A stretch of 64,000 nt of DNA from Pseudomonadota bacterium (GTDB taxonomy: Bacteria; Pseudomonadota; Gammaproteobacteria; Burkholderiales; Burkholderiaceae_C), in NCBI GenBank assembly GCA_021845965.1, contig JAJZUZ010000002.1, positions 45,455 through 109,454 of the forward strand, given 5' to 3'. Both the position numbers and the translations under genes were made by a program. Shown here piece after piece: positions 10,782 through 20,172 of this stretch. A model generated the notes under the pieces. The model was not told the DNA's origin, ran no database searches, and saw nothing but the letters and a program-made list of their open reading frames with translations. Positions within the stretch are counted from its first letter, which is position 1. Every line of letters begins with the position of its first letter.

Positions 10782-12848
10782 ATGAATTCCACGAAGAGCA
10801 TGATCAGCCTGGCGGTGGCCACGGTGGTCGCCACCCCGCTGGCGGCGCAGACGCTGGACAGCGTGGTGATTTCGGCCTCGCGGGCCGAGCAGCGCAGTTT
10901 CGATGCGCCGGCCGCGATCGAGGCGGTGGACCGCGACACCATCCAGGGCGGTGGGCCGCAGGTCAACCTGTCCGAGGCCCTGAATCGCGTCCCCGGCCTG
11001 ACCATCCTGAACCGGCAGAACTATGCCCAGGATCTACAGGTTTCGATCCGCGGCTTCGGTGCGCGCTCGGCCTTCGGCATCCGCGGCATCCGCCTGCTGA
11101 TCGACGGCATTCCGGCCACCACACCGGACGGCCAGGGGCAGAGCTCTTCCATCAGCCTGACCTCGGCCGAGCGCATCGAGGTGCTGCGTGGGCCGCTGGC
11201 GCTGATGTATGGCAACTCGGCCGGTGGCGTGATCCAGGCCTTCACGCGCGAGGCGCCGGCCGAGCCCGAGGGCAGCGTGCAGTACTACGCCGGCTCCTAC
11301 GACATGCACCGCACGGATTGGCAATACGCCGGCCGCGTCGGCGCGGTGGGGCTGGTGGCGGACTACAGCACTTTCAATACCAACGGCTTTCGCGACTACA
11401 GCACGACGGAGCGCAAGCAGTTCAACGGCAAGCTGAGCTTCGGTCCCGACGCCGGCACGCGGGTGAACGTGGTCTTCAACAACTTCGACATGCCGCTGGC
11501 GCAGGATCCGCAGGGACTGACGGCCGCTCAGCTGGCGCAGGATGCCACGCAGGCGAACAGCGCGGCCGTGGCGACGCGCACGCGCAAGATCACGGGGCAG
11601 AGCCAGCTGGGCACCTCGGTGACGCATGCGCTGGATGCAAGCCGCTCGGTGACGGCGCGGCTGTATTACGGCAGCCGCGACAACCTGCAGTACCAGTCGA
11701 ACAACATCTGGATCGGGCTGAACCGCGACTACTACGGCGCCGGCCTGCAATACAACGAGGAAACGCGCTGGGGCAGCCGGCCGGCGCGCTGGGTGGCGGG
11801 CTACGAGTTCGACTATTCGAAGGAGCGGCGCAAGTCGGGCGCGGCGGCGCTGGGCGAGAAGACCACGACCACGCGCAACGAGGACAACGTGGCGCAGAAC
11901 AGCGACGTCTATGCCCAGGGCACGGTGCTGGCGGCCGATCGCCTCTCAGCCACCGCCGGCCTGCGCGCCAGCCAGGTGCGCCTGACCAGCGAGGACTACT
12001 ACCTGAGCAACGGCAACGGTTCGGGTTCGGTCAGCTACGCAGCTGCCAACCCGGTGCTGGGCCTGACCTGGCATACGACCGACAGGCTCAACCTGTACGC
12101 CAATTACGGCCGCGGCTTCGAGACCCCGACGCTGGTGGAAACGGCGTATACCAGCGCCGGTGCGCCGACCTTCAACCCCAACATCAATGCGGCGCGCAGC
12201 CAGCACTACGAGCTGGGGGCGAAATGGCTGCCGAACGCGGTGTCGCGGGTCGACTTCACCGTCTACCAGATCAATACCACGGATGAGATCGTGGTGGCCT
12301 CCAGCAGCGGTGGCGCGACGGTCTACCAGAATGCGCCAGGAACGAGTCGTACAGGCCTGGAGCTGGCCAGCCGCAGCCTGCTGACGCCGCACTGGCGCGC
12401 CACGCTGTCGGCCAACGCCATCGACGCCCGCTTCAGCGAAACTTTTGTCAGCAACGGGGTCAGCGTGGCTTCCGGCAACAAGATCCCGGGCATTCCCCAG
12501 CATTTCCTGTTTGCCGAACTGCTGTGGTCGGGGCTGGCGCTGGACGGCGCGCGCGGGGCCGGCGCGCTGGGCACGCGTGCCGGGGCGGAGGTGATCAGCG
12601 CCGGCCGCCTGTATGCCAACGACGTGAACACGGCCTCGGCCGACGCCTACACCACGCTCAACCTCAAGGCCAGCCACGGCTGGTCGGTGGCCGGCAATGG
12701 GATGCTGACCGCCTACGCCCGCCTGGACAACGTCACCGACCAGCGCTACGTGGGCTCGGTGATCGTCAACCAGACGTCCAGCCAGTTCTACGAGCCGGCG
12801 CCGGGGTTCAACTGGACGCTGGGCGCACGGCTGAATGTGCCCTTGTGA
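10782..12848 (+). CDS. pqqU: TonB-dependent receptor resembling E. coli YncD/PqqU (PQQ uptake)
   Basis: Plug NRQNYAQDLQVSIRGFGARSAFGIRGIRLLIDGIPATTPDGQGQSSSISL closely matches recalled YncD; later YGRGFETPTLVE, DEIVVASSSGG, and C-terminal YVGSVIVNQTSSQFYEPAPGFNWTLGARL. Confidence 0.8.
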   Translation: MNSTKSMISLAVATVVATPLAAQTLDSVVISASRAEQRSFDAPAAIEAVDRDTIQGGGPQVNLSEALNRVPGLTILNRQNYAQDLQVSIRGFGARSAFGIRGIRLLIDGIPATTPDGQGQSSSISLTSAERIEVLRGPLALMYGNSAGGVIQAFTREAPAEPEGSVQYYAGSYDMHRTDWQYAGRVGAVGLVADYSTFNTNGFRDYSTTERKQFNGKLSFGPDAGTRVNVVFNNFDMPLAQDPQGLTAAQLAQDATQANSAAVATRTRKITGQSQLGTSVTHALDASRSVTARLYYGSRDNLQYQSNNIWIGLNRDYYGAGLQYNEETRWGSRPARWVAGYEFDYSKERRKSGAAALGEKTTTTRNEDNVAQNSDVYAQGTVLAADRLSATAGLRASQVRLTSEDYYLSNGNGSGSVSYAAANPVLGLTWHTTDRLNLYANYGRGFETPTLVETAYTSAGAPTFNPNINAARSQHYELGAKWLPNAVSRVDFTVYQINTTDEIVVASSSGGATVYQNAPGTSRTGLELASRSLLTPHWRATLSANAIDARFSETFVSNGVSVASGNKIPGIPQHFLFAELLWSGLALDGARGAGALGTRAGAEVISAGRLYANDVNTASADAYTTLNLKASHGWSVAGNGMLTAYARLDNVTDQRYVGSVIVNQTSSQFYEPAPGFNWTLGARLNVPL

Positions 12849-12882
12849 AGCGCCCCGAAGCGGCGTCAGCCGCTCGGGGGCA

Positions 12883-13590
12883 TCAGGTCCTGCTCGTGCG
12901 CAGCCCTTCCAGGTCGAGCACGCGCAGGCCGCCGTACTCGACCCGGATCAGGCCCTGCTTTTCCAGCGTCGCCAGTGCCTCGTTGACGCGCTGGCGTGAC
13001 AGGCCGACCAGGTAGGCCAGCTCCTGCTGCGTGATGCGCAGCACCTGGCCCACACCGGGGTAGAGCACGGGGTTGAAAAGCGCGGCCAGATTGCGCGCGA
13101 CGCGCAGGTCGGGATTGTTCATGCGATCGATCTCGCGCGCCGCGATGAACTGGCCCAGGCGCTCGTTGAGCTGGTTCATGACGAAGCGGTTGAAGCCGAT
13201 GGACTGGTCCAGCAGGCGATGGAAGGTCTCCACCGGCAGGCCCGCGACCAGGCTCTTGCGCAGCGTGGCCACGTTGTAGCGGTAGGTCTCGCGCTTGAGC
13301 ACCGTGCCCTCGCCGAACCAGCCACCGGGCGGCAGGCCGGCGAAGGTGAGGGTCTGGCCGTCGACGTTCTCGCCACTCATCTTGAGCAGGCCATCGACCA
13401 CGCCGAACCAGTAGGTCACGGGCCGCCCGACGCGACACACCAGGTCGCCGGGCAGGGCTTCGCTGATCTGCAGTTCCGGCACGGCGAGGGCGCGCTCCGC
13501 GTCGCTGAGCTGGGACAGCCAGGGAATGCCGGCCAGTTCGGCGGCGCTCGGGGCGCGCCGGCGCTGATGCAGGCTGGGGCTCTGGGTCAT
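12883..13590 (-). CDS. Crp/Fnr family transcriptional regulator
   Basis: cNMP-binding-like N-terminus (LPGDLVCRVGRPVTYWFGVVDGLLKMSGENVDGQTLTFAGLPPGGWFGEGT) and C-terminal HTH LAYLVGLSRQRVNEALATLEKQGLI. Confidence 0.88.
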   Translation of the reverse strand: MTQSPSLHQRRRAPSAAELAGIPWLSQLSDAERALAVPELQISEALPGDLVCRVGRPVTYWFGVVDGLLKMSGENVDGQTLTFAGLPPGGWFGEGTVLKRETYRYNVATLRKSLVAGLPVETFHRLLDQSIGFNRFVMNQLNERLGQFIAAREIDRMNNPDLRVARNLAALFNPVLYPGVGQVLRITQQELAYLVGLSRQRVNEALATLEKQGLIRVEYGGLRVLDLEGLRTSRT

Positions 13591-13735
13591 GGCGGCTCTC
13601 CGGATCGAGGGTAAGTACCAGCTAGGGTCTACCCTGAATTGTCGTCACACTGACAGCATGGCGTCAAATTGAGTCCTACTATGACCTCAAGGGACGGTGC
13701 GAGATCACCGTTGCGCGAGTAGACAAGGAAACGGG

Positions 13736-15673
13736 ATGCAGACGACTTTTCCGCGACTTCTGATGCAGCATGCGGCCGAGCGCCCGGCGGCGCCCGCCAT
13801 GCGCGAGAAGGAATATGGCATCTGGCAAACCTGGAGCTGGGAACGCGCCGCCGAGGATGTGCGGCTGATGAGCGGCGGGCTGGCGGCGCTGGGTTTTGCG
13901 CCCGGGCAGAACCTGGCCATCGTCGGCGACAACCGTCCGCATCTGTACCTGGCGTTTCTCGCCGCGCAAAGCCTGCGCGGCGTACCGGTGCCGCTGTACC
14001 AGGACGCGATTGCCAGCGAGATGGCTTTTGTGCTGCAGGACGCCGAGATCCAGTTTGCCTTTGCGGAAAACCAGGAGCAGGTGGACAAGCTGCTGGAGCT
14101 GCGCGAGAGCGTGCCGGGCCTGCTGCAGCACATCATCTACGACGACCCGCGCGGCCTGCGCAACTACCGTTACGAGGGCCTGATCAGCATCGAGCGCCTG
14201 TTCGAGCTGGGGCGCGAGTACGAGCGCCAGCACCCGGGCTTCTACCGGGAGTCGGTCGCGCAGATCCAGCCGGGCGACGTCTCGGTCATCCTCTACACCT
14301 CGGGCACCACGGGGCGGCCCAAGGGCGTGTGCCAGACGCACGCCAGCTTCATCGACGCCGCGCGCGGCGGCGTGGAGGTGGATGGCCTGGGCCCGCAGGA
14401 CAACATCATTTCCTACCTGCCGCCGGCCTGGGTGGGTGACCACCTGTTCTCCATTGCGCAATGGCTGGTGGCGGGCTTCACCATCAACTGCCCGGAGTCG
14501 GCCAACACCGTGAGCATCGACCTGCGCGAGATCGGGCCGAGCTACTACTTCGCGCCGCCGCGCGTGTTCGAGGGCATGCTGACCTCGGTCTCCATCCGCA
14601 TGGAGGACGCGGCCGCGCCCAAGCGCTGGCTGTACCGCAAGTTCATGGAAGTGGCGCGCCGCTGCGGCGCCGAGATCCTGGACGGGCACCCGGTGCCCTT
14701 CACTGATCGCGTCCTGTACGCGCTGGGCAATGTGCTGGTCTACGGCCCGCTGCGCAATGTGCTGGGCTTGAGCCGCATCCGCGTTGCCTACACGGCGGGC
14801 GCGGCTATCGGGCCGGACCTGTTCCGCTTCTACCGTTCCATCGGCATCAACCTCAAGCAGCTCTACGGCCAGACCGAAACCTGTGCCTACGTCTGCATCC
14901 AGAAGAACGGCCGCGTCAAGCTCAACAGCGTGGGCGAGGCGGCGCCGGGCATCGAGATCCGGATCGCCGACAACGGCGAGGTGCTGGTCAAGGGCGTGTC
15001 GGTGTTGAAGGAGTACTACAAGCGCCCGGACGCGACTGCCGAGGTGATGGATGCCGAGGGCTACTTCCACACCGGCGACGCCGGGCGGCTCGACCACGAC
15101 GGCCACCTGCACATCATCGACCGCGCCAAGGACGTGGGCAAGATGGCCACGGGTGCGATCTTCGCGCCCAACTACATCGAGAACAAGCTCAAGTTCTTCC
15201 CGCAGATCAAGGAGGCGGTGGTGTTTGGCGATCGCCGCGACGAGGTTTGCGCCTTCGTCAACATCGACTTCGAGGCGGTGGGCAACTGGGCCGAGCGCCA
15301 GGGCCTGCCCTACAGCGGCTATGTAGACCTGGCGGGCAAGCCGCAGGTGCTGGATATGGTGGCCGACTGCATCGAGAAGGTGAACGCCGACCTGGCGGCC
15401 GAGGAAGGCATGGCCGATACGCAGATTGCCCGCTTCCTGGTGCTGCACAAGGAGCTGGATCCGGACGATGACGAGCTCACCCGCACGCGCAAGGTGCGCC
15501 GCGGCTTCATCGGCGACAAGTACGTGGTGCTGATCGACGCCCTGTATGGCGGGCGCAGCGAGCAGTTCATCGAGACGCAGGTGAAATTCGAGGACGGCCG
15601 CACCGGCACCGTGTCGGCCACGCTGCGCATCCGCGACGTGAAACGCTACCCGGCCGTGGCCGAGGCGGCCTGA
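13736..15673 (+). CDS. AMP-binding acyl-CoA ligase (long-chain fatty-acid/aromatic-acid CoA ligase type)
   Basis: VILYTSGTTGRPKGVCQTH, LYGQTET, GYFHTGDAGRLDHDGHLHIIDRAKD. Confidence 0.9.
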   Translation: MQTTFPRLLMQHAAERPAAPAMREKEYGIWQTWSWERAAEDVRLMSGGLAALGFAPGQNLAIVGDNRPHLYLAFLAAQSLRGVPVPLYQDAIASEMAFVLQDAEIQFAFAENQEQVDKLLELRESVPGLLQHIIYDDPRGLRNYRYEGLISIERLFELGREYERQHPGFYRESVAQIQPGDVSVILYTSGTTGRPKGVCQTHASFIDAARGGVEVDGLGPQDNIISYLPPAWVGDHLFSIAQWLVAGFTINCPESANTVSIDLREIGPSYYFAPPRVFEGMLTSVSIRMEDAAAPKRWLYRKFMEVARRCGAEILDGHPVPFTDRVLYALGNVLVYGPLRNVLGLSRIRVAYTAGAAIGPDLFRFYRSIGINLKQLYGQTETCAYVCIQKNGRVKLNSVGEAAPGIEIRIADNGEVLVKGVSVLKEYYKRPDATAEVMDAEGYFHTGDAGRLDHDGHLHIIDRAKDVGKMATGAIFAPNYIENKLKFFPQIKEAVVFGDRRDEVCAFVNIDFEAVGNWAERQGLPYSGYVDLAGKPQVLDMVADCIEKVNADLAAEEGMADTQIARFLVLHKELDPDDDELTRTRKVRRGFIGDKYVVLIDALYGGRSEQFIETQVKFEDGRTGTVSATLRIRDVKRYPAVAEAA

Positions 15674-15696
15674 ACCGCACAGCGAAAGAAAGAGCG

Positions 15697-16482
15697 ATGA
15701 AAGAACGCAAGCTCGGCGAAGTCATCCTGGATGTGCAGAACATCTCCCTGGCCTTTGGCGGGGTGAAGGCGCTGACCGACATTTCCTTCAATGTGCGCGA
15801 GCACGAGATCCGCGCCATCATCGGGCCCAACGGCGCCGGCAAGAGCTCCATGCTCAACTGCATCAACGGCGTTTACACGCCGCAGCACGGCACCATCACC
15901 TTTCGCGGCCAGACCTTCCACCACATGAACAGCCGTCAGGTGGCGGAGATGGGCGTGGCGCGCACCTTCCAGAACCTGGCGCTGTTCAAGGGCATGAGCG
16001 TGCTCGACAACATCATGTCCGGGCGCAACCTGAAGATCCGCAGCAACATCCTGCTGCAGGCGCTGCACATCGGCCCGGCCCGGCGCGAGGAGATTCGCCA
16101 CCGCGAGTTCGTCGAACACATCATCGACTTCCTGGAGATCCAGGCGCACCGCAAGACACCGGTGGGCCAGCTGCCCTACGGCCTGCAAAAGCGCGTGGAC
16201 CTGGGCCGCGCCCTGGCCATGGAGCCGCAGGTGCTGCTGCTCGATGAGCCGATGGCCGGCATGAACGTGGAGGAGAAGCAGGACATGTGCCGCTTCATCC
16301 TGGACATCAACGACGAGTTCGGCACGACGGTGGTGCTGATCGAGCACGACATGGGCGTGGTGATGGACATCAGCGACCGCGTGGTGGTGCTGGACTACGG
16401 CAAGAAGATCGGCGACGGCACGCCGGACGAAGTGCGCAACAACGAGGAAGTGATCCGGGCCTACCTGGGCACGAGCCACTGA
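15697..16482 (+). CDS. livG: Branched-chain amino acid-type ABC transporter ATP-binding protein (LivG-like)
   Basis: Walker A GPNGAGKSS, Walker B VLLLDEPMAGMN, LivG layout. Confidence 0.92.
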   Translation: MKERKLGEVILDVQNISLAFGGVKALTDISFNVREHEIRAIIGPNGAGKSSMLNCINGVYTPQHGTITFRGQTFHHMNSRQVAEMGVARTFQNLALFKGMSVLDNIMSGRNLKIRSNILLQALHIGPARREEIRHREFVEHIIDFLEIQAHRKTPVGQLPYGLQKRVDLGRALAMEPQVLLLDEPMAGMNVEEKQDMCRFILDINDEFGTTVVLIEHDMGVVMDISDRVVVLDYGKKIGDGTPDEVRNNEEVIRAYLGTSH

Positions 16483-16494
16483 CGGAGCAAGGAC

Positions 16495-17424
16495 ATGGGA
16501 TTCTTTCTTGAGACCCTCTTCGGCGGCCTGATGGCGGGCATGCTGTACGCGCTGGTGGCGCTGGGCTTCGTGCTGATCTTCAAGGCTTCGGGCGTGTTCA
16601 ATTTCGCCCAGGGCGCCATGGTGCTGTTCGCGGCCCTGGCCATGGCGCGTTTTGCCGAATGGCTGCCGCAGTGGACCGGGCTGGAGTCCAAGGTGCTGAC
16701 CGACCTGCTGGCCTTCATCCTGGCCGGGCTGGTGATGTTCATCCTGGCCTGGCTGGTGGAGTTGCTGGTGCTGCGCCACCTGGTGAACCAGGAAGGGGCC
16801 ACGCTGCTGATGGCCACGCTGGGCATCACCTATTTCGTCGAGGGGCTGGGCCAGACGCTGTTCGGCAGCGACATCTACAAGATCGACATCGGCATGCCCA
16901 AGGACCCGGTGTTCGCATTCGACAAGGTCTTCGAGGGCGGCATCCTGATCAACCAGGAAGACCTGATTGCGGCCGGCATCGCCGCCGTGCTGGTGGCCGC
17001 CCTGTCGCTGTTCTTCCAGAAGACCTCCACCGGCCGCGCGCTGCGCGCCGTGGCCGATGACCACCAGGCCGCGCAGAGCATCGGCATTCCGCTCAACCGC
17101 ATCTGGGTCATCGTCTGGTGCGTGGCCGGCGTGGTGGCGCTGGTGGCCGGCATGATCTGGGGCTCCAAGCTGGGGGTGCAGTTCTCGCTGACCACGGTGG
17201 CGCTGCGCGCCCTGCCGGTGATCATCCTGGGCGGGCTCACCTCGGTGCCGGGCGCGATCATCGGCGGGCTGGTGATCGGCGTGGGCGAGAAGCTGTCCGA
17301 AGTGTTTCTCGGTCCCTACGTCGGCGGCGGCATCGAGATCTGGTTCGCCTATGTGCTGGCGCTCGTGTTCCTGCTGGTGCGGCCCCAGGGCTTGTTTGGG
17401 GAAAAAATCATCGATCGCGTGTAA
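16495..17424 (+). CDS. livH: Branched-chain amino acid-type ABC permease (LivH-like)
   Basis: GLMAGMLYALVALGFVLIFKASGVFNFAQGAMVLF; multiple TM segments. Confidence 0.92.
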   Translation: MGFFLETLFGGLMAGMLYALVALGFVLIFKASGVFNFAQGAMVLFAALAMARFAEWLPQWTGLESKVLTDLLAFILAGLVMFILAWLVELLVLRHLVNQEGATLLMATLGITYFVEGLGQTLFGSDIYKIDIGMPKDPVFAFDKVFEGGILINQEDLIAAGIAAVLVAALSLFFQKTSTGRALRAVADDHQAAQSIGIPLNRIWVIVWCVAGVVALVAGMIWGSKLGVQFSLTTVALRALPVIILGGLTSVPGAIIGGLVIGVGEKLSEVFLGPYVGGGIEIWFAYVLALVFLLVRPQGLFGEKIIDRV

Positions 17425-17441
17425 CGCGCTCGATGATTTTT
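17403..17441. repeat. Long inverted repeat overlapping the livH stop codon
   Basis: AAAAATCATCGATCGCG-TGTAA-CGCGCTCGATGATTTTT: 17-bp stem, one mismatch, 5-nt loop containing the TAA stop. Confidence 0.95.
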
Positions 17442-17451
17442 CAGCGAAGAC

Positions 17452-17472
17452 TAACTTTGCGCAGCAAAGTTA
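17452..17472. repeat. Second perfect hairpin in the livH-livM gap
   Basis: TAACTTTGC-GCA-GCAAAGTTA: 9-bp perfect stem. Confidence 0.95.
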
Positions 17473-17516
17473 AACGAAGTGGGTCGAAGCTAAAAGATCA
17501 TTGACCGGTAACTGAA

Positions 17517-18593
17517 ATGTTTTACAGAGAAAACGGCCAGTTCAAGACCTCCTACGCGGCGGACCAGCAGATCTTCCCGATCCGGCAGGACCGCTACGCC
17601 ATCGGCCTGCTGCTGGTGCTGGCGTTTGTCGTCGTGCCCTTGACGGCCAGCGACTACACCTTCCGCGCCATCCTCGTGCCTTTCCTGGTCATGGCGCTGG
17701 CCGCGCTCGGCGTGAACGTGCTGGTGGGCTACTGCGGCCAGATCTCGCTGGGCTCCGGCGCCTTCATGGCGGTGGGTGCCTACGGGGCCTACAACTTCTT
17801 CGTGCGCATCCCGAACATGCCGCTGGTGCCGGCCCTGCTGCTGGGCGGCCTGTGCGCCACGGTCTTCGGCATTCTGTTCGGCCTGCCCAGCCTGCGCGTC
17901 AAGGGCCTGTACCTGGCCGTGGCCACGCTGGCGGCGCAGTTCTTCAGTGACTGGATGTTCCTGCGCATCCAGTGGTTCACCAACGACTCGCCCTCGGGCT
18001 CCGTGTCGGTGTCCGGGCTGCAGGTGTTCGGCCTGCCCATCGACAGCGCGCAGAGCAAGTACTGGTTCTGCCTGTCCATCCTGGTCGTGATGGCGCTGCT
18101 GGCCAAGAACCTGGTGCGCGGTGCCATCGGCCGCGAATGGATGGCCATCCGCGACATGGACGTGGCGGCCGCCGTGATCGGCATCCGGCCCATGTACGCC
18201 AAGCTCAGCGCCTTTGCGGTGAGCTCCTTCATCATCGGCGTGGCCGGCGCGCTGTGGGCCTTTGTGCACCTGGGGGCCTGGGAGCCGGCGGCGTTCTCGG
18301 TGGACGTGTCCTTCCGCCTGCTGTTCATGGTCATCATCGGCGGCCTGGGTTCCATCATGGGGGCCTTCTTCGGTGCCGCCTTCATCGTGGTGCTGCCCAT
18401 CCTGCTCAACCAGTTCCTGCCCTGGCTGTTCGGCCTGTTCGACGTCGAGATCTCCACCGCGGCCGTCTCGCATGCCGAGCTGATGATCTTCGGCGGCCTG
18501 ATCGTCTGGTTCCTCATCGTCGAGCCCCATGGCCTGGCCAAGCTCTGGTCCACCGCCAAGCAGAAGCTGCGCGTGTGGCCCTTCCCCTATTAA
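17517..18593 (+). CDS. livM: Branched-chain amino acid-type ABC permease (LivM-like)
   Basis: VLVGYCGQISLGSGAFMAVGAYGAYN; follows livH. Confidence 0.92.
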   Translation: MFYRENGQFKTSYAADQQIFPIRQDRYAIGLLLVLAFVVVPLTASDYTFRAILVPFLVMALAALGVNVLVGYCGQISLGSGAFMAVGAYGAYNFFVRIPNMPLVPALLLGGLCATVFGILFGLPSLRVKGLYLAVATLAAQFFSDWMFLRIQWFTNDSPSGSVSVSGLQVFGLPIDSAQSKYWFCLSILVVMALLAKNLVRGAIGREWMAIRDMDVAAAVIGIRPMYAKLSAFAVSSFIIGVAGALWAFVHLGAWEPAAFSVDVSFRLLFMVIIGGLGSIMGAFFGAAFIVVLPILLNQFLPWLFGLFDVEISTAAVSHAELMIFGGLIVWFLIVEPHGLAKLWSTAKQKLRVWPFPY

Positions 18594-18669
18594 AGATGTT
18601 TTCCCGTCAAAGGTGTTTTCCCGTCCAGTCGTTCCCGTGCTTCACCACTCAAACCCAAAGGAGACCTCC

Positions 18670-19998
18670 ATGAAGCTTTCGAAACTGGTGATCGCCGCAG
18701 CCGCCCTGGCTGCCGGCCTGACGACGCTGGCCACCAGCGTGCACGCCCAGGCCAAGGAGCAGTTCTTCCCGCTGCTGTCCTACCGCACCGGCCCCTATGC
18801 CCCCAACGGCACACCCTGGGCCAACGGCAAGCAGGATTACCTGAAGATGATCAATGCCCGCGACGGCGGCATCAATGGCGTCAAGCTCACCTTCGAGGAG
18901 TGCGAGACCGGCTACGCCACCGACCGCGGCGTGGAGTGCTACGAGCGCCTCAAGGGCCGGCCGGGGGTGACGCTGTTCGATCCGCAGTCCACCGGCATCA
19001 CGTTCGCGCTGACCGAGAAGGCGCCACATGACAAGATGCCGCTGATCACGCTCGGTTATGGCCTGTCCATCGCGCAGGACGGCATGGCCTTCAAGTGGAA
19101 CTTCCCGCTCATGGGCAGCTACTGGACCGGTGCCGACATCCTGATCCAGCACATCGGCAAGAAGGAAGGCGGCTTGGCCAAGCTCAAGGGCAAGAAGATC
19201 GCGCTGGTCTACCACGACAGCCCCTTCGGCAAGGAGCCCATCCCGCTGCTGCAGGAGCGCGCACGCATGCACGGCTTTGAGCTGCAGCTGCTGCCGGTCA
19301 CCGCGCCGGGCGTGGAGCAGAAGGCCACCTGGCTGCAGGTGCGCCAGAGCCGTCCCGACTACGTGCTGCTGTGGGGCTGGGGCGTGATGAACTCGACCGC
19401 GCTCAAGGAGGCCCAGGCCACCGGCTATCCGCGCGAGAAGATGTACGGCGTCTGGTGGGCCGGCGCCGAGCCGGATGTGAAGGACGTGGGTGAGGGTGCC
19501 AAGGGCTACAACGCGCTGGCACTCAACACCGCGAGCCAGCAGCCCAAGGTGATCCAGGACATCCTGAAGTACGTGCATGGCAAAGGCCAGGGCACCGGCC
19601 CGAAGGACGAGGTGGGTTCCGTGCTCTACACCCGTGGCGTGATCATCCAGATGCTGGGCGTGGAGGCCGTGAAGCGCGCGCAGGAGCGCTTCGGCAAGGG
19701 CAAGGTCATGACCAGCGAGCAGGTGCGCTGGGGCCTGGAGAACCTGGCGCTGGACCAGAAGAAGCTCGATGCGCTGGGCTTTGCCGGCGTGCTGCGCCCG
19801 ATCAGCACCTCGTGCGCCGACCACATGGGTTCGACCTGGGCGCGCATCGAGACCTGGGACGGCAAGAAGTGGGACATCACGTCCGACTTCTATGAGGCCG
19901 ACGAGCAGATCATCAAGCCCATGGTGAAGGCCGGTGCCGAGAAGTACCTGGCCGACAAGAAGATGACGCGGCGCACGCCTGCTGACTGCCAGTCTTGA
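18670..19998 (+). CDS. livK: ABC transporter substrate-binding protein (LivK/periplasmic-binding family)
   Basis: Start re-set to MKLSKLVIAAAALAAGLTTLATSVHAQ (signal peptide); sits within the Liv cluster. Confidence 0.9.
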   Translation: MKLSKLVIAAAALAAGLTTLATSVHAQAKEQFFPLLSYRTGPYAPNGTPWANGKQDYLKMINARDGGINGVKLTFEECETGYATDRGVECYERLKGRPGVTLFDPQSTGITFALTEKAPHDKMPLITLGYGLSIAQDGMAFKWNFPLMGSYWTGADILIQHIGKKEGGLAKLKGKKIALVYHDSPFGKEPIPLLQERARMHGFELQLLPVTAPGVEQKATWLQVRQSRPDYVLLWGWGVMNSTALKEAQATGYPREKMYGVWWAGAEPDVKDVGEGAKGYNALALNTASQQPKVIQDILKYVHGKGQGTGPKDEVGSVLYTRGVIIQMLGVEAVKRAQERFGKGKVMTSEQVRWGLENLALDQKKLDALGFAGVLRPISTSCADHMGSTWARIETWDGKKWDITSDFYEADEQIIKPMVKAGAEKYLADKKMTRRTPADCQS

Positions 19999-20044
19999 TC
20001 GGCGGTGCCGCTCAAGACCTCGTCTTGTATATCGGCACCCTCCC

Positions 20045-20156
20045 CAGTGCCCCTCCCCCAGTAATGGGGTGCGCCGCAAAAGCGGCGCGGGGAGGGGCAG
20101 CGGCTCCACCGGGAGCCGCCAAACGACAGGGCCGCTTGCGCGGGTCTGTCGTTTGG
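20045..20156. repeat. Complex stem-loop region between livK and livF
   Basis: CCCCTCCCC...GGGGAGGGG, inner CGCCGC-AAAA-GCGGCG, CGGCTCC-ACCG-GGAGCCG, and CCAAACGACAG (20119-20129) / CTGTCGTTTGG (20146-20156). Confidence 0.85.
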
Positions 20157-20172
20157 TGAAGAAGGACCACTC

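Noticed and set aside
13679-15448. 589-aa minus-strand ORF
   Set aside because: Antisense to the acyl-CoA ligase; no domain and biased composition
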